64,000 bases of DNA from an uncultured Marivita sp. (GTDB taxonomy: Bacteria; Pseudomonadota; Alphaproteobacteria; Rhodobacterales; Rhodobacteraceae). Shown in pieces: positions 1-8,159 of this stretch. Location: contig NZ_CANKYW010000002.1 of the NCBI RefSeq assembly GCF_947488135.1, positions 1 through 64,000 on the forward strand, given 5' to 3'. The notes under the pieces were generated by a model, which did not search any database, was not told the DNA's origin, and saw nothing but the letters and a program-made list of their open reading frames with translations. The position numbers and the translations under genes were made by a program. Within the stretch, counting starts at the first letter, position 1. Each line of letters starts with the position of its first letter.

Positions 1-113
1 GTTGATAAAGTCGGACATAAGGTCGGACTTACCATCGGATCGATCCCGAAATCAGACGGCCGCCGCCGGAGGCTTACGCTTGAGGACACCTCCAGTTGCT
101 TTAACCTGCGCGC
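1..113. other. left-edge stretch without a supported gene
   Basis: Frame 1 of the plus strand is open from the window edge to about position 223, but the implied peptide is Arg/Ser-rich and resembles nothing I recognise, and it lies out of frame over the nuclease gene. The nuclease frame has stops at 81-83 and 102-104, so this stretch does not extend it. Confidence 0.4.
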
Positions 114-848
114 ATGTTCGATCGCCTCCGACACAAAGGATTTGACGTCGAAACCCGCAACCATGCGGGCGCGATCCTGTCCGTGGATTTCCCAAAAATA
201 TCGGGCGAACTGGAAACGGCTCTGATGGAGCTTTCCATTCCGGCGGAAGAACTCATCGGTTCCGGCGGAGGTGAGGCGCTTTCAACGCAACGACTGCGCA
301 AGCGGTTGTACGAAGCGGGGTGGCCTAAGCACAATTTCGATTTTCGACTGATTGTGGACGGACGCGAAACCGTGTCCAACAGCCACGAGATCGATCACGT
401 GCGCAGCACCGATCTTGGCAAGGTCGCGCTCGAGATCGAGTGGAACAACAAAGACCCGTTCTTCGACCGGGACCTAGAGAATTTTCAGCGCTTGCATGCG
501 CAATCGGCCATTTCCGTCGGCATCCTGATCACACGAGGGGCCAGCCTTCAGGACGACATGCGCGGGATCATTCAGCGATGCATCGAAAAACATGGGTTCC
601 TCGATGAATCCGATATGGTCTCGGCCTTTGGCATGAAAGACCGGACGAAACGGCAACGCGATGCCGTCCAAAGGCTTATTGATCAGCAAACCCCGTTCGC
701 CGAGGCGTTCGCCAAGCATTTCGTCAGCGACAAGTTCGGCGCTGCGACGACCCATTGGCAGAAATTGAAAGACAGGATCGACCGCGGCGTCGGGAATCCC
801 TGCCCGCTTCTGCTCATAGGGCTGCCTGCGTCGATCATCAGCGAATAA
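114..848 (+). CDS. BglII/BstYI-family type II restriction endonuclease
   Basis: This 244-residue protein is predicted to cut DNA at a short palindromic site. The central block HEIDHV...LEIEWNNKDPFFDRDLENF (residues 91-124) is the recognisable part of the BglII/BstYI-type family. It supplies an acidic cluster (E107, E109, D114, D118, D120) suited to metal-dependent cleavage. ATG 114 is the only start available, because TAA at 102-104 closes the frame, but no clear ribosome binding site precedes it, so a damaged or leaderless 5' end is possible. The partner adenine methylase lies convergently 59 bases away, which makes a complete restriction-modification pair. The recognition sequence cannot be read from the protein. 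Confidence 0.78.
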   Translation: MFDRLRHKGFDVETRNHAGAILSVDFPKISGELETALMELSIPAEELIGSGGGEALSTQRLRKRLYEAGWPKHNFDFRLIVDGRETVSNSHEIDHVRSTDLGKVALEIEWNNKDPFFDRDLENFQRLHAQSAISVGILITRGASLQDDMRGIIQRCIEKHGFLDESDMVSAFGMKDRTKRQRDAVQRLIDQQTPFAEAFAKHFVSDKFGAATTHWQKLKDRIDRGVGNPCPLLLIGLPASIISE

Positions 849-863
849 TCGCGGGTCGGCGTC

Positions 864-907
864 GGTGATGCGTCAACGCATCACCGCGTTTCGATCAATC
901 GAAACGC
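864..907. repeat. two abutting perfect hairpins between convergent R-M genes
   Basis: Two perfect stem-loops of 22 nt each lie head to tail: 864-885 (arm GGTGATGCGT, loop CA) and 886-907 (arm GCGTTTCGAT, loop CA). The second touches the methylase stop codon. There is no T-tract. A shared bidirectional transcription end is the likely role. Confidence 0.7.
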
Positions 908-1564
908 TTACTCTGCCGCGACGCCGGAATTGTGCTTATAGGTCTTCCAGGTCGGTTTGTAATCGTCGCTGGCCTGATTGCCCCAGACCGTCCATCCGTC
1001 ACGAACACCGCGACCGAACAGTTCCAGATATGGTCCCCAGGAACAGCTTTCGATGATCTTGTACTGCTCGTCGGGCTTGCGGCTGTGCTCACGCTTGCGC
1101 GTCTTGAGCACGTCGCCATCGGGTTCTTCGGCTTCGATGTAGTTCACTTGGGACCGGCCCGGACCAAGCGTGCGGACATCCTTGCCACGGACACCGAACA
1201 GCAGAATCTCGGTCACGTTGCGAAAGTAGAAGCCGACGCCCCGCCCATCCGGTCCGCCATCCTTGCGCACTTTTTCCCAGATGATGTTCGACTTGTATTC
1301 AAAGCCCCAGGCGTTCAGCACCTGAAGCCCATCAGGCAAAAGTGCGTTTGGCACCCAGAGATAGCAATGCGCGCGATCTTCGAGATGCTCGGCGACAGGC
1401 AGGGCGCAGATTTCGTCCAGTTCCATTGTGGGATAGCGCGCCAGTCGTTTATGCTCTGGCGCCACCTTCCCGGTGCGGTTTTGAAACCGCCAAGGCGGGT
1501 CTGCCATGACGGTGGCAAAACGGTCGTCGCCCAGGAAATTGCGCAGATCGTCCGCTGCTGTCAT
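908..1564 (-). CDS. MT-A70 family DNA N6-adenine methyltransferase
   Basis: The 218-residue protein carries the catalytic DPPW motif at residues 22-25 and the MT-A70 fold context (YLWVPNALLPDGLQVLNAWGF, WEK, FRNVTEILLFG). It should transfer a methyl group from S-adenosylmethionine to adenine N6. The start at 1564 is backed by an AGAGGTGAG ribosome binding site. It faces the BglII-like nuclease and most simply protects that enzyme's sites. The pairing is unusual in that the classical BglII methylase is a cytosine-N4 enzyme. An orphan regulatory methylase is possible but less likely given the neighbour. Confidence 0.85.
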   Translation of the reverse strand: MTAADDLRNFLGDDRFATVMADPPWRFQNRTGKVAPEHKRLARYPTMELDEICALPVAEHLEDRAHCYLWVPNALLPDGLQVLNAWGFEYKSNIIWEKVRKDGGPDGRGVGFYFRNVTEILLFGVRGKDVRTLGPGRSQVNYIEAEEPDGDVLKTRKREHSRKPDEQYKIIESCSWGPYLELFGRGVRDGWTVWGNQASDDYKPTWKTYKHNSGVAAE

Positions 1565-1717
1565 GACTCACCTCTAGTTGTGGGTTCGTTCCTGTCTAAA
1601 ACAATATTTGGTATCGGGCAAACAAAGAAGACAATCTGTCCACACCGTTCTTGCATGCGGATCCTTAACGCTTTCCAAAGACGCTGAATGTGTCGGTATT
1701 TGCCAGACAAAACGCAA

Positions 1718-1744
1718 AAAAGGCGGGAGAACCTCCCGCCTTTT
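1718..1744. terminator. bidirectional rho-independent terminator
   Basis: A 12-bp stem (AAAAGGCGGGAG / CTCCCGCCTTTT) has loop AAC and A/T tracts on both sides. It lies 24 bases past the clpB stop and can end clpB transcription on the minus strand. Confidence 0.85.
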
Positions 1745-1767
1745 CCTTGCTCAGTCAGACTGGGCCC

Positions 1768-4386
1768 TTAGTGAACCACGGCATCGTCCGGGCGCGGCCG
1801 GTTTGACGCGGCAACGCGATCACCGATGATAAGCCCATCCGCACCGGCCGTGACCGGCACGAGATCACCGTCCGCGATATCCCCGGCCAGCAACATCTCG
1901 GCCAGCGGATCCTGAAGCGCGCGCTGGATGACCCGCTTCAGCGGCCGTGCACCAAAGACCGGATCATAGCCTTCCTCCGCCAGCCACTTGCGTGCGGCAT
2001 CGTCCAGTTGAAGGTCGATCTTGCGCGCTGCAAGCCGCTTGAGCAGGCGAGACATCTGGATGTCCACGATCCCATGCATATCCTCGCGCTTGAGGCGGTC
2101 GAAGATCACGGTTTCGTCCAGACGGTTCAGGAACTCGGGTCGGAAATGCGCCCGCACCGCGTCCATCACGTCCCGTTTGGCCTGGCTCGGGTCCGCGCCA
2201 TCTGGAAGCTGGGACAGCGCCTGCGACCCGAGGTTCGAAGTCAACACGATCAGCGTCTGCTTGAAGTCCACGGTGCGGCCCTGACCATCGGTCAGCACGC
2301 CGTCGTCGAGCACCTGCAACAGCACGTTGAACACGTCAGGGTGCGCCTTTTCGACCTCATCGAACAGCACAACCTGATACGGACGCCGCCGCACAGCTTC
2401 GGTCAGCACACCGCCTTCATCGTAGCCGACATAGCCCGGAGGCGCACCGATCAGGCGGGATACGGCGTGTTTCTCCATGAACTCCGACATATCAATGCGG
2501 ACCATCGCGTTGTCATCGTCGAACAGGAATTCCGCCACCGCCTTGGTCAACTCGGTTTTACCCACACCGGTCGGTCCGAGGAACAGGAAGCTGCCCAAAG
2601 GACGGTTCTCGTCGTTCAGACCAGCGCGCGCCCGGCGCACGGCGTTGGCAATGGCTTTGACCGCTTGATCCTGGCCAATGACCCGCTTGTGCAGCCCTTC
2701 TTCCATGCGCAAAAGCTTGTCGCGCTCGCCTTCCAGCATCTTGGATGTCGGGATACCCGTCCAACGCTCGACCACGGACGCGATCTGTTCGGGGCGTACG
2801 GCCTCTTCGACCATGACGCCGTCTTCTTCTTGCGCCTCGGCTTCGGACAATTGCTTTTCAAGCTGCGGAATCACGCCGTAGGACAGCTCACCAGCCTTTG
2901 CCAGATTGCCCTCGCGCTTGGCGATCTCCAATTCGGCACGGGCCTTGTCCAGCTGCTCTTTCAACTCGCGGGCCGAGGCCAGCCTGTCGCGTTCCGCCTG
3001 CCATTTGGCGGTCATTTCGGCCGATTGCTGTTGAAGCTCGGACAGATCCTTTTCCAGCTTTGCGAGCCGGTCCTTGGATGCCTGATCGTCTTCTAAACGC
3101 AGGGCTTCCGCTTCGATCTGCTTTTGCAGGATGTCACGATCGAGGTTGTCGAGCTCTTCCGGCTTGCTGTCCACTTCCATCCGCAGACGAGCGGCTGCCT
3201 CGTCCATCAGGTCTATGGCCTTATCGGGCAGGAACCGGTCCGTGATGTAGCGATGCGACAGCGTCGCCGCGGCGACCAGGGCAGAGTCCGAAATCCGCAC
3301 GCCGTGGTGCAGTTCGTACTTTTCCTTGATGCCCCGCAAGATCGAAATCGTATCCTCGACCGTCGGTTCCTGCACCATCACGGGCTGGAAGCGTCGGGCC
3401 AGAGCCGCGTCTTTCTCAACGTGCTTGCGGTACTCATCAAGCGTGGTCGCACCCACGCAGTGCAATTCACCGCGCGCCAAGGCTGGTTTCAGAAGGTTTG
3501 ATGCATCCATCGCGCCATCGGCTTTGCCGGCGCCGACAAGCGTGTGCATCTCGTCGATGAACAGAATGATCTCGCCCGTCGCTGCCGTGACTTCCGACAG
3601 AATGCCTTTGAGACGCTCCTCGAACTCACCACGATATTTCGCGCCAGCGATCAGAGCGCCCATGTCGAGCGCCAGTAACCGTTTGTTGCGCAGGGATTCA
3701 GGCACGTCGCCGTTCACGATGCGCAATGCCAAGCCTTCGGCAATGGCCGTCTTACCGACACCCGGCTCACCGATCAGAACAGGGTTGTTCTTGGTCCGAC
3801 GGCTCAACACCTGCATCGCCCGACGAATTTCATCATCGCGGCCAATGATCGGGTCGATCTTGCCTTCGCGCGCGCGCTCCGTCAGGTCAAGCGTGTACTT
3901 TTTCAGCGCCTCGTACTGATCTTCGGCGCTTGCGCTGTCGGCGGTGCGACCCTTGCGGATGTCATTGATAGCGGAATTCAGCGCTTGAGCGTTCACGGCA
4001 CCGGCTTCCAGCGCCTCTTTGGCGGGGCTTTTGACCATCGCCAAGGCCATGAGAATACGCTCCACCGGGACAAAGCTGTCACCGGCTTTCTTCGCGATCT
4101 TCTCCGCTTCGTCGAGGACCTTGCCCGTCACGGAATCAAGGTAAACCTGACCGGCATCCCCGGAAACCTTGGGAATTTTCCCCAACTTGCCATCCAAAGC
4201 CTGAACGACGCGCTGCGGCGATCCGCCAGCGCTCGAAATGAGATTGGAAGCCAATCCCTGTTCATCGTCCATCAATGCTTTGAGGATGTGTTCGGGTGCG
4301 AGCCGTTGGTGGCTTTCCCGCATCGCGATGGTCTGGGCCGCTTGAATGAAACCGCGCGACCGCTCCGTGAACTTCTCTAAGTTCAT
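1768..4386 (-). CDS. clpB: ATP-dependent disaggregase ClpB
   Basis: ClpB is a hexameric cytoplasmic AAA+ chaperone that threads aggregated proteins through its pore together with DnaK. The 872-residue product has the full layout: N-terminal Clp repeat domain (about 1-145), first ATPase domain with Walker A GEPGVGKT at 206-213, a long charged coiled-coil middle domain (about 400-525), and second ATPase domain with Walker A GPTGVGKT near 610. The [10 protein letters not shown] start follows an AGAAGGAGA ribosome binding site. A heat-shock-like promoter lies about 80 bases upstream. The C-terminus carries a short extension beyond the core family length. Confidence 0.98.
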   Translation of the reverse strand: MNLEKFTERSRGFIQAAQTIAMRESHQRLAPEHILKALMDDEQGLASNLISSAGGSPQRVVQALDGKLGKIPKVSGDAGQVYLDSVTGKVLDEAEKIAKKAGDSFVPVERILMALAMVKSPAKEALEAGAVNAQALNSAINDIRKGRTADSASAEDQYEALKKYTLDLTERAREGKIDPIIGRDDEIRRAMQVLSRRTKNNPVLIGEPGVGKTAIAEGLALRIVNGDVPESLRNKRLLALDMGALIAGAKYRGEFEERLKGILSEVTAATGEIILFIDEMHTLVGAGKADGAMDASNLLKPALARGELHCVGATTLDEYRKHVEKDAALARRFQPVMVQEPTVEDTISILRGIKEKYELHHGVRISDSALVAAATLSHRYITDRFLPDKAIDLMDEAAARLRMEVDSKPEELDNLDRDILQKQIEAEALRLEDDQASKDRLAKLEKDLSELQQQSAEMTAKWQAERDRLASARELKEQLDKARAELEIAKREGNLAKAGELSYGVIPQLEKQLSEAEAQEEDGVMVEEAVRPEQIASVVERWTGIPTSKMLEGERDKLLRMEEGLHKRVIGQDQAVKAIANAVRRARAGLNDENRPLGSFLFLGPTGVGKTELTKAVAEFLFDDDNAMVRIDMSEFMEKHAVSRLIGAPPGYVGYDEGGVLTEAVRRRPYQVVLFDEVEKAHPDVFNVLLQVLDDGVLTDGQGRTVDFKQTLIVLTSNLGSQALSQLPDGADPSQAKRDVMDAVRAHFRPEFLNRLDETVIFDRLKREDMHGIVDIQMSRLLKRLAARKIDLQLDDAARKWLAEEGYDPVFGARPLKRVIQRALQDPLAEMLLAGDIADGDLVPVTAGADGLIIGDRVAASNRPRPDDAVVH

Positions 4387-4467
4387 GGTATTCTCCTTCT
4401 GTTAAGCACCCCCTCATCCAGAAACGCCCGCCTGCGGCACGTCTCATCTTTGGGGCCTTCGTAAAGG

Positions 4468-4496
4468 AAATGGGGGCCGGCAAGCCCCCATTCAAG
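4468..4496 (-). promoter_or_regulatory. candidate heat-shock (sigma-32) promoter of clpB overlapping a hairpin
   Basis: On the minus strand CTTGAA (4491-4496) is followed after 15 bases by CCCCATTT (4468-4475), close to the sigma-32 consensus. The same bases form a perfect 9-bp stem (4469-4477 with 4484-4492), so the site may instead, or also, terminate the upstream small gene. Confidence 0.5.
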
Positions 4497-4509
4497 AGGT
4501 TGTGATCGC

Positions 4510-4770
4510 TTAGTCCTGCACCTCTTCCAGGATCGTTTCATTGTCCTCGTATTCCGGCCCGGACGGCGACGGCACTCCTGCACTGTCCGTGTCGGGATCG
4601 ACCACTTCCTCCAACTCGGTCTCAGGCGCTTCGCCCGTGTCGAGAGGGCTGGTGTCGATCTGCTGGGACTCGGGCGCGACCGGACCGCCAGTCGGACGAC
4701 CGATCAAAACAAGAATGGCAACGATGGCGACGAAGCCAAGCGGGATCAGAACATAAATCAATCGTTTCAT
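4510..4770 (-). CDS. small single-span membrane protein, unknown function
   Basis: The 86-residue protein starts MKRLIYVLIPLGFVAIVAIL, a single N-terminal membrane anchor (about residues 4-23), followed by an acidic, Pro/Glu/Asp-rich low-complexity tail that would face the periplasm. Its ATG overlaps the stop of the preceding gene by one base (TAATG), which indicates translational coupling. I do not recognise a domain. The partner gene upstream has the same architecture. Confidence 0.65.
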   Translation of the reverse strand: MKRLIYVLIPLGFVAIVAILVLIGRPTGGPVAPESQQIDTSPLDTGEAPETELEEVVDPDTDSAGVPSPSGPEYEDNETILEEVQD

Positions 4771-5180
4771 TACGATCCCTCCGGTGCCTGCACTGTTCCG
4801 GTTTCATCGCTGACCGTGCCTTCTTCACGCGTGATCACATCCGACGGGGACAAAGTGCGGCTGCCTTCGTCCGCAACTGTGTTTTCATATCCCGGCTCAT
4901 TGATGCCGGTCAGATCCGTCGCATCCGTGCTGCCTGTGATTACATCATCCGCGCTGCGTTCGACGGGGAATCCATCCTCCAGTACCGCAGCTTCTCCATC
5001 GGGATTGCTGCCTGCGCCGGTCGGGTTCTGCGAAAGATCATCCAGATAGGGGTTTGTCTGCGAAAAGGCCGTTGGTCCAATTTGCCAGATGGCGAGGCCA
5101 ATCAGCGCGACAACAGCAACGATGATCGCGATCGGACGAAAGGCGGTCGAGGTTTTTTTCGGGTCTTGGTGCGTACTCAT
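4770..5180 (-). CDS. single-span membrane protein with acidic tail, unknown function
   Basis: The 136-residue product begins MSTHQDPKK, has a membrane span at about residues 16-34 (PIAIIVAVVALIGLAIW), and then a long acidic Asp/Glu/Ser/Thr-rich tail without recognisable domain. The start at 5180 is chosen for its AAGGAGAT ribosome binding site; the frame is open far upstream, but that stretch overlaps pyrF on the other strand. It is coupled to the 86-residue gene downstream. The pair sits just upstream of clpB on the same strand. A role in envelope homeostasis is only a guess. Confidence 0.65.
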   Translation of the reverse strand: MSTHQDPKKTSTAFRPIAIIVAVVALIGLAIWQIGPTAFSQTNPYLDDLSQNPTGAGSNPDGEAAVLEDGFPVERSADDVITGSTDATDLTGINEPGYENTVADEGSRTLSPSDVITREEGTVSDETGTVQAPEGS

Positions 5181-5285
5181 GAATATCTCCTTGTTCACGA
5201 GAAGAACGCCTGCCCCCGGGGGATGTTCCTTGACGCGAGGTCGCATCTGGCTAAGACGGGGCAACCGCTCAGGAAGGATTACCCG

Positions 5286-6002
5286 ATGTCCGATGACCGT
5301 CTGATTGTTGCTCTGGATGTACCGAATGCGCTGGCCGGTCTGGAGCTGGCCGAGAAACTCGGTGATGCGGTGTCCTTCTACAAGATCGGCCTCGGAATGC
5401 TCACGGGTGGCGGGCTGGCGCTTGCGAACGAACTCAAGCAAGAACATGGGAAGCGCATTTTCCTCGACATGAAGCTCTTCGACATCGGTGCGACCGTCGA
5501 AGCGGCGGTGCGGGGCCTTGCGCAATTCGACCTCGATTTCCTGACCGTCCACGGTGATCCGCATGTGGTTCGTGCCGCCAAGGAGGGCGCGGCCGGGTCC
5601 GACCTCAAAATCCTCGCGGTGACGATCCTCACCTCTTTGGAGCGCAGCGATCTTGATGACAGCCTGATCCGCGACGGCGACATTCCCGATCTGGTTGCCG
5701 AACGTGCAAGCCGCGCCTTCGAGGCCGGGGCCGATGGCGTCATCTCGTCCCCGAACGAGGCGGCACTGATCCGGACCCTGCCTGAATCCGCGAACCGCCT
5801 GATCATTACGCCCGGAGTACGCCCTGCCGGTGCTGATCTTGGCGACCAGAAACGCGTCGCGACACCGGCACATGCCATCAAGAGCGGGGTCGATCATATC
5901 GTGGTCGGTCGCCCGGTCTGGAAATCCGACGACCCACGCGCCGCGGCGCAAGCGATCGTGGCGGAAATGCAATCGCCCCAGGCGCTGCGACCCAATCACT
6001 GA
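5286..6002 (+). CDS. pyrF: orotidine-5'-phosphate decarboxylase
   Basis: PyrF catalyses the last step of UMP synthesis, decarboxylating OMP in the cytoplasm. The 238-residue protein shows the family signatures LIVALDVP near the start, FLDMKLFDIGATVEAAV (catalytic Lys-Asp network) and the phosphate-binding ITPGVRP segment. ATG 5286 is preceded by AGGAAGGA. It overlaps the end of the convergent Nudix remnant by 7 bases. Confidence 0.96.
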   Translation: MSDDRLIVALDVPNALAGLELAEKLGDAVSFYKIGLGMLTGGGLALANELKQEHGKRIFLDMKLFDIGATVEAAVRGLAQFDLDFLTVHGDPHVVRAAKEGAAGSDLKILAVTILTSLERSDLDDSLIRDGDIPDLVAERASRAFEAGADGVISSPNEAALIRTLPESANRLIITPGVRPAGADLGDQKRVATPAHAIKSGVDHIVVGRPVWKSDDPRAAAQAIVAEMQSPQALRPNH

Positions 6003-6356
6003 TTCAAGTATCGGCGCACCATATCCGCGAAATGCGGGATCGCCTCTGGACGTGCGACGTAGGCTTCGGCGTGCATCAGCATCCAACCCTGCCCCTCGTC
6101 CCCGAAGACAATCCGCGTTTCCGCGTCTTCGGGAAGATGAGCCGCGAAGAACACGCCGCGTTTGAACTGCTTTCGCCAGATCAGATCCTCGACCGCCAAA
6201 ACCAACCCAATCTCTTCACAAGCCTCACGCAGCACACACGCCTCGGCGGTTTCGGTTCCGTCCCTGCCACCACCCGGCAGATCAAGCCGACCGGGCCACG
6301 GAATATCCGGCCGGTCATCGCGGCGCAGCACGACGATGCGATCACCTATGAAAAGG
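5996..6356 (-). pseudogene. Nudix hydrolase, C-terminal part cut off by the transposon
   Basis: The fragment keeps the Nudix box (G-x5-E-x7-REACEEIGL), which coordinates Mg for cleaving nucleoside diphosphate derivatives, but lacks the first beta strand. Reading upstream on the minus strand gives FIGDRIVVLRRDD and then runs into the inverted repeat of the mobile element. The missing N-terminus (MQDFGGAKLILFI) is found intact at 9012-9050 beyond the other end of the element. Joining the two parts restores a 129-residue Nudix protein with no frameshift. A GTG at 6331 could still start a 111-residue product, but without the first strand it is unlikely to fold normally. Confidence 0.9.
6347..6356. 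repeat. target-site duplication, left copy
   Basis: TATGAAAAGG flanks the left end of the element and recurs at 9012-9021. The copies encode the same Nudix residues on the minus strand, as expected of a duplicated target. The exact junction is ambiguous by 1-2 bases, so the true duplication may be 8 bp within these 10. Confidence 0.8.
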
Positions 6357-6378
6357 CGATTGTATACTTGACAAACCC
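6356..6378 (+). repeat. left terminal inverted repeat of the element
   Basis: The 23 nt beginning GCGATTGTATAC match the reverse complement of 8988-9010 at 22 of 23 positions. The TTGACA at 6368-6373 inside it serves as the -35 box of the transposase promoter. Confidence 0.9.
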
Positions 6379-6396
6379 AAGGCAGATGCGTAGTTT
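6368..6396 (+). promoter_or_regulatory. transposase promoter with -35 inside the inverted repeat
   Basis: TTGACA (6368-6373), a 17-base spacer and TAGTTT (6391-6396) form a good sigma-70 promoter 28 bases ahead of the transposase ATG. Confidence 0.65.
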
Positions 6397-6423
6397 AATC
6401 TCAACAAGTTAGAGGTTAATCCA

Positions 6424-7371
6424 ATGTCCGTTCTGTCAAAAGCCTACATGCACGACGAAGCCGCAGCGTTTGCGCACGTTGAAAGCATTATCTGGGCCAA
6501 CGGAACGGTTTGCCCGCACTGTGGTGTTGTGGATCGCGCCTACAAGCTGGAAGGCGTCCGCACCAAGCCGAGCAAGAAGAACCCGGAAGGCAAAGAGCGT
6601 CACGGCCTCTGGAAGTGCCGCGAGTGCCGCAAGCAGTTCACCGTGCGCAAGGGTACGATCTTCGAGGAAAGCCACATCGAAATGCACAAGTGGCTGCAAG
6701 CTATTCACCTGATGGTGTCCAGCAAGAAGGGCATTAGCAGCCATCAGCTTCACCGCGTTCTCGAAATCACCTACAAATCCGCGTGGTTCCTGACGCACCG
6801 CATTCGTGAGTGCATGCGTGACGGTGCGCTGGCCCCGTTTGGCGGCAATGGTGGCACTGTGGAAGTTGACGAAACCTTCATCGGCACAAAGCACAAGAAA
6901 AGCAAAACCGCTCGTGGCTTCGCCCACAAGAACGCCATGCTGACCCTTGTGGATCGTGATACCAAGCGCGCCAAGTCCATCGTTGTTGACGACATCAAGA
7001 AAGATACTCTGGTGCCGATCCTGCGCGAGAACATCGCCAAAGAAGCGGTGATCTACACCGACGAAGCCAAGCAATACACGAAGCTGGCTGACGATTTTGC
7101 AGGCCACGACTTCACCACGCACAGCAAGGGCGAGTATGTGAAGCGCGAGAAGCCGCAGGTCCACACGAACACCGTCGAAGGCTTCTACAGCATCTTTAAG
7201 CGCGGCATGAAGGGCGTGTACCAGCACTGTGGCAAACAGCACCTTCACCGCTATGCGGCAGAGTTCGACTTCCGTTACAACAATCGGACTGCGAACGGTG
7301 TGGATGATGCGGAGCGTGGTCAGATTGCGCTGCGCGGTGTGGTTGGAAAGCGGCTGACCTACGCTCAATAG
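6424..7371 (+). CDS. IS1595 (ISXO2-like) family DDE transposase
   Basis: The 315-residue protein has an N-terminal zinc ribbon (C30, C33, C65, C68) and a DDE-type catalytic domain: VEVDETFIG with D149, VIYTDEAKQY with D213, and HTNTVEGFYSIFKRGMKGVY with E252. This order is typical of the IS1595/ISXO2 group. An AGAGG site precedes ATG 6424. The gene is full length, so the element may still be active. It ends in TAG; if that were read through, translation would continue 20 more codons to a TGA. Confidence 0.95.
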   Translation: MSVLSKAYMHDEAAAFAHVESIIWANGTVCPHCGVVDRAYKLEGVRTKPSKKNPEGKERHGLWKCRECRKQFTVRKGTIFEESHIEMHKWLQAIHLMVSSKKGISSHQLHRVLEITYKSAWFLTHRIRECMRDGALAPFGGNGGTVEVDETFIGTKHKKSKTARGFAHKNAMLTLVDRDTKRAKSIVVDDIKKDTLVPILRENIAKEAVIYTDEAKQYTKLADDFAGHDFTTHSKGEYVKREKPQVHTNTVEGFYSIFKRGMKGVYQHCGKQHLHRYAAEFDFRYNNRTANGVDDAERGQIALRGVVGKRLTYAQ

Positions 7372-7499
7372 ATCGGCAATGATTCAATCATTTGCGACCG
7401 CGTCAGCAAACGCTTCACCGCAAGCAAGAAGTGACTACATTGATTTCTGTGGTGGCACAAATCCTTGCACGGGACGGTTCGCCGGTTGCGTCTATCACG

Positions 7500-7528
7500 A
7501 AAAGAGGGAGCGGCAGAGCCACTCCCTC
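7500..7528 (-). terminator. rho-independent terminator of the 38-residue ORF
   Basis: Read on the minus strand, an 11-bp stem (one G-U pair) with a 3-nt loop is followed by TTTT. It lies 16 bases after the stop of the small gene at 7545-7661. The same 13 bases (GAGCCACTCCCTC) recur directly near 7685. Confidence 0.7.
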
Positions 7529-7544
7529 CTCAATAGAATGCAAG

Positions 7545-7661
7545 TCAGAGTTCGATCCGAAACGCTTTCTTGCCGTACCATTTGGCCCAGATACGGCGAC
7601 CATCTTTGGTCGTGATGTAGGGCCTGTAGACGACCTTTTTGTCGTCAGTCGAGTTGTCCAT
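7545..7661 (-). CDS. 38-residue basic protein, unknown function
   Basis: The ORF MDNSTDDKKVVYRPYITTKD...WYGKKAFRIEL ends in TGA. An AGGAAAGGA ribosome binding site sits 8 bases upstream and an intrinsic terminator follows, so it looks like a genuine independent gene. The composition is basic and aromatic-rich with no membrane span. I recognise no family. It lies within the mobile element and is transcribed opposite to the transposase. Confidence 0.6.
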   Translation of the reverse strand: MDNSTDDKKVVYRPYITTKDGRRIWAKWYGKKAFRIEL

Positions 7662-7750
7662 GGGAAATCCTTTCCTTTTGGACGTGAGCCACTCCCTCAG
7701 ATTGCTTTCCACGGCTAACCTCTGAGGGGGTGGGTCTTCGCAGCAAAAGA

Positions 7751-8143
7751 TCAGTACGACCTATCGCCCGAAGTTCGTAGCGGGGTAATCCCCGGCATCT
7801 CTGTGAATTTTTTCAAGCGATAGGCGCTGCCATCGTAGGTAACAACATCATCAGTCTTGAGGCGGGACAGCAGGCTAGATACAGACCCGCGCTCAAGATC
7901 AATTCCCTTATCCTTTGCTAGATCTACAGCGGTAGCCGCATTGAGGCCGCTTCTGCCAACCTCCTCCAGAAGGTCAAGAACTGTGGTTTTGACGCTACCC
8001 TTAACCGCTCGTGTCTGTTTAGGAGTAGGGGTTTCGTCTAGCATTTCGAGGAGCAAGGACTCCTGGGCTTGAAGTTTCTCAATTTCGCGTCTGATCCTCT
8101 CAAGCCGCGAACGAATATCGTTCATAGTTGGCGCTCTTGGCAT
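7751..8143 (-). CDS. coiled-coil / winged-helix protein encoded beside the element tRNA
   Basis: The 130-residue product begins MPRAPTMNDI after a strong CGGAGGT site. Residues about 7-36 form a Leu/Glu/Arg-rich coiled coil, and residues about 45-115 (VLDLLEEVGRSGLNAATAVDLA...GSVSSLLSRLKTDDVV) read as a helix-turn-helix/winged-helix module with a typical wing hairpin (VTYDGSAYRL). It is probably a small DNA-binding regulator. The frame stays open upstream into the tRNA gene, but ATG 8143 is the sensible start. The tRNA ends 16 bases upstream on the same strand, so a single transcript could carry both. Confidence 0.75.
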   Translation of the reverse strand: MPRAPTMNDIRSRLERIRREIEKLQAQESLLLEMLDETPTPKQTRAVKGSVKTTVLDLLEEVGRSGLNAATAVDLAKDKGIDLERGSVSSLLSRLKTDDVVTYDGSAYRLKKFTEMPGITPLRTSGDRSY

Positions 8144-8159
8144 AGCGACCTCCGTTTTG

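Noticed and set aside
7372-7499. Further cargo gene between transposase and the 38-codon ORF
   Set aside because: Short frames exist on both strands, but none has a ribosome binding site or coding-like composition.
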